A stretch of DNA of 64,000 nt from Rhodothermia bacterium (GTDB lineage: Bacteria; Bacteroidota; Rhodothermia; Balneolales; Balneolaceae): the NCBI GenBank assembly GCA_030427885.1, contig JAUICM010000003.1, positions 1 to 64,000 of the forward strand. The letters are read 5' to 3'. Positions within the stretch are counted from its first letter, which is position 1. Each line of letters opens with the position of its first letter. Under the pieces are notes generated by a model. That model ran no database searches and was not told the DNA's origin. It saw nothing but the letters and a program-made list of their open reading frames with translations. Below are positions 63,183-64,000 of this stretch, piece by piece. The translations under genes and the position numbers were made by a program.

Positions 63183-64000
63183 CTACTTGATTAAGGTCAT
63201 CTTTCTAGACTGAACGAAAGATGGAGTACTTATTCTGTAGAAATACATTCCTGAAGCCAGACTACCAGCATCGAAATTCTGATAGTGCTTACCAGCCGTC
63301 ATCTTCTGATTCTGAAGCAATGTGGCCACTTTCTGACCAAGCATATTATAAACTTCAAGAGTTACATCAGTCGTGCTTGCAAGCGTGAATGCAATCTTAG
63401 TTGTAGGGTTGAAAGGGTTTGGATAGTTCTGATCCAGGCTGAATTCCAGTGGATTATCAGCTGTTTCTTCAACAGATATACCTACTTTGTTTCTTCCAAC
63501 GAAGGCAATTGTTTGCCAGCGAGCTGGTGTGTTCCACCAGGTATCACCACCTGCTCTGTTACTCCATGAAAGCTGTGTTTCACGAGTTACTGCAGGATCA
63601 TCAGCATCATTAATAGCAACGTTGAATGGATACAGAGTAATCTCATCTGAACCAGGGAAGTCGAATAACTCATCAGAAGCTGTGGCTTCAGCAGTACTTA
63701 GTTCCACAGTATTGATAAGAGTTAAAAGTCGGTATCCTGTATCAGTGGTTTCACCAATAGTTTCAGAGTTAGGAATCACATCATCTCTTGCACTTTCGTG
63801 AACAAAAGGATCCGCATCAGATCTCATTCCTGCACGGAACTGATAGTCCGGATCTTCACCTCTCCAGAACTCGGTATGAGTAGAAGAAATAATGAATGAT
63901 TCTGGTGTGTAATTACCCAGACCTAATTCCCAACTGTCATATGCCCATGCTGCGCCGGTTGTAATAGTCTCACTGGCAAAAACAAGTGCATCATCAGTAA
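63183..64000 (-). CDS. Secreted surface protein with type IX sorting tail, C-terminal part
   Basis: The frame is open from the window edge: the last 271 residues are visible (TDDALVFASETITT onward), and the ATG at 63827 is internal. The visible part has Ser/Thr/Asp-rich strands (FWRGEDPDYQFRAGMRSDAD, RYxL-type). It ends in a clear sorting domain: [20 protein letters not shown], then LEVYNMLGQKVATLLQNQ and SRKMTLIK. It is the first known member of the minus-strand surface cassette and is separated from the receptor by a hairpin. Full length and N-terminal domains are not in the window. Confidence 0.9.
   Translation of the reverse strand, partial: TDDALVFASETITTGAAWAYDSWELGLGNYTPESFIISSTHTEFWRGEDPDYQFRAGMRSDADPFVHESARDDVIPNSETIGETTDTGYRLLTLINTVELSTAEATASDELFDFPGSDEITLYPFNVAINDADDPAVTRETQLSWSNRAGGDTWWNTPARWQTIAFVGRNKVGISVEETADNPLEFSLDQNYPNPFNPTTKIAFTLASTTDVTLEVYNMLGQKVATLLQNQKMTAGKHYQNFDAGSLASGMYFYRISTPSFVQSRKMTLIK

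Overview
The window looks like chromosomal DNA of a Bacteroidota-related bacterium, most likely Balneolota (Balneola/Gracilimonas-like). Evidence: several secreted proteins end in type IX secretion-type sorting tails with a QNYPNPFNP core; there is a TonB-dependent receptor with a carboxypeptidase-regulatory-like N-terminus and a PorV/PorQ-type barrel; the FtsX-type permease, SnoaL/DUF4440, BspA-repeat and DUF1015-serC genes fit the same group. Ribosome sites are mostly A-rich. Base composition looks moderate (low-to-mid 40s % GC by eye). No rRNA, CRISPR, integrase or transposase was seen. Assignment is by inspection only.
Layout. 1-127: start of an exported protein cut by the window edge, preceded by a 13-bp tandem repeat and two small remnant reading frames. 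699-3806: FtsX permease plus ATPase. 3886-6959: two SxxK serine hydrolases with a DUF4440 protein and a small conserved protein between. 6976-10580: unfamiliar lipoproteins and secreted proteins, a propeller-like protein, and a 3' remnant of a second copy of the 317-residue lipoprotein. 10760-16818: MscS channel, bacilliredoxin, Mn-type superoxide dismutase, DUF429 protein and aspS, with palindromic repeats in the gaps. 17126-21749: orphan LuxR-type regulator lacking the phospho-acceptor Asp, small membrane protein, DUF1579-like protein, AraC regulator, and a 19-repeat BspA-like surface protein. 21898-30396: tRNA-Met(CAT), proS, nnr, VanZ-like gene, two tandem tonB genes, DUF1844-NUDIX pair, DUF1015-serC pair. 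30480-34727: rhomboid protease, tRNA-Thr(CGT), S74 (endosialidase-chaperone) surface protein and a small sorting-tail protein. 35050-39926: TPR histidine kinase, rlpA, lone crtI, transaldolase-like aldolase. 40104-47706: RND efflux adaptor plus two different RND pumps. 47832-53972: YtxH protein, lipoprotein, exported class V aminotransferase-like protein, and a GH99-like + GH97 lipoprotein glycosidase pair. 54041-64000: minus-strand surface cassette (sorting-tail protein, TonB-dependent receptor, 1141-residue surface protein, PorV-like barrel, parvulin lipoprotein).
How it works together. Housekeeping genes (aspS, proS, serC, nnr, sodA, two tRNAs) are interleaved with cell-envelope genes. The surface cassette has the parts of a dedicated outer-membrane assembly or uptake unit: a TonB-dependent pore, large secreted partners with C-terminal tails, a PorV-like shuttle and a periplasmic foldase. 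The two TonB proteins could energise such receptors. The most unusual regulatory signal is a perfect intrinsic terminator lying inside the first codons of the parvulin lipoprotein gene, directly after the PorV-like gene.
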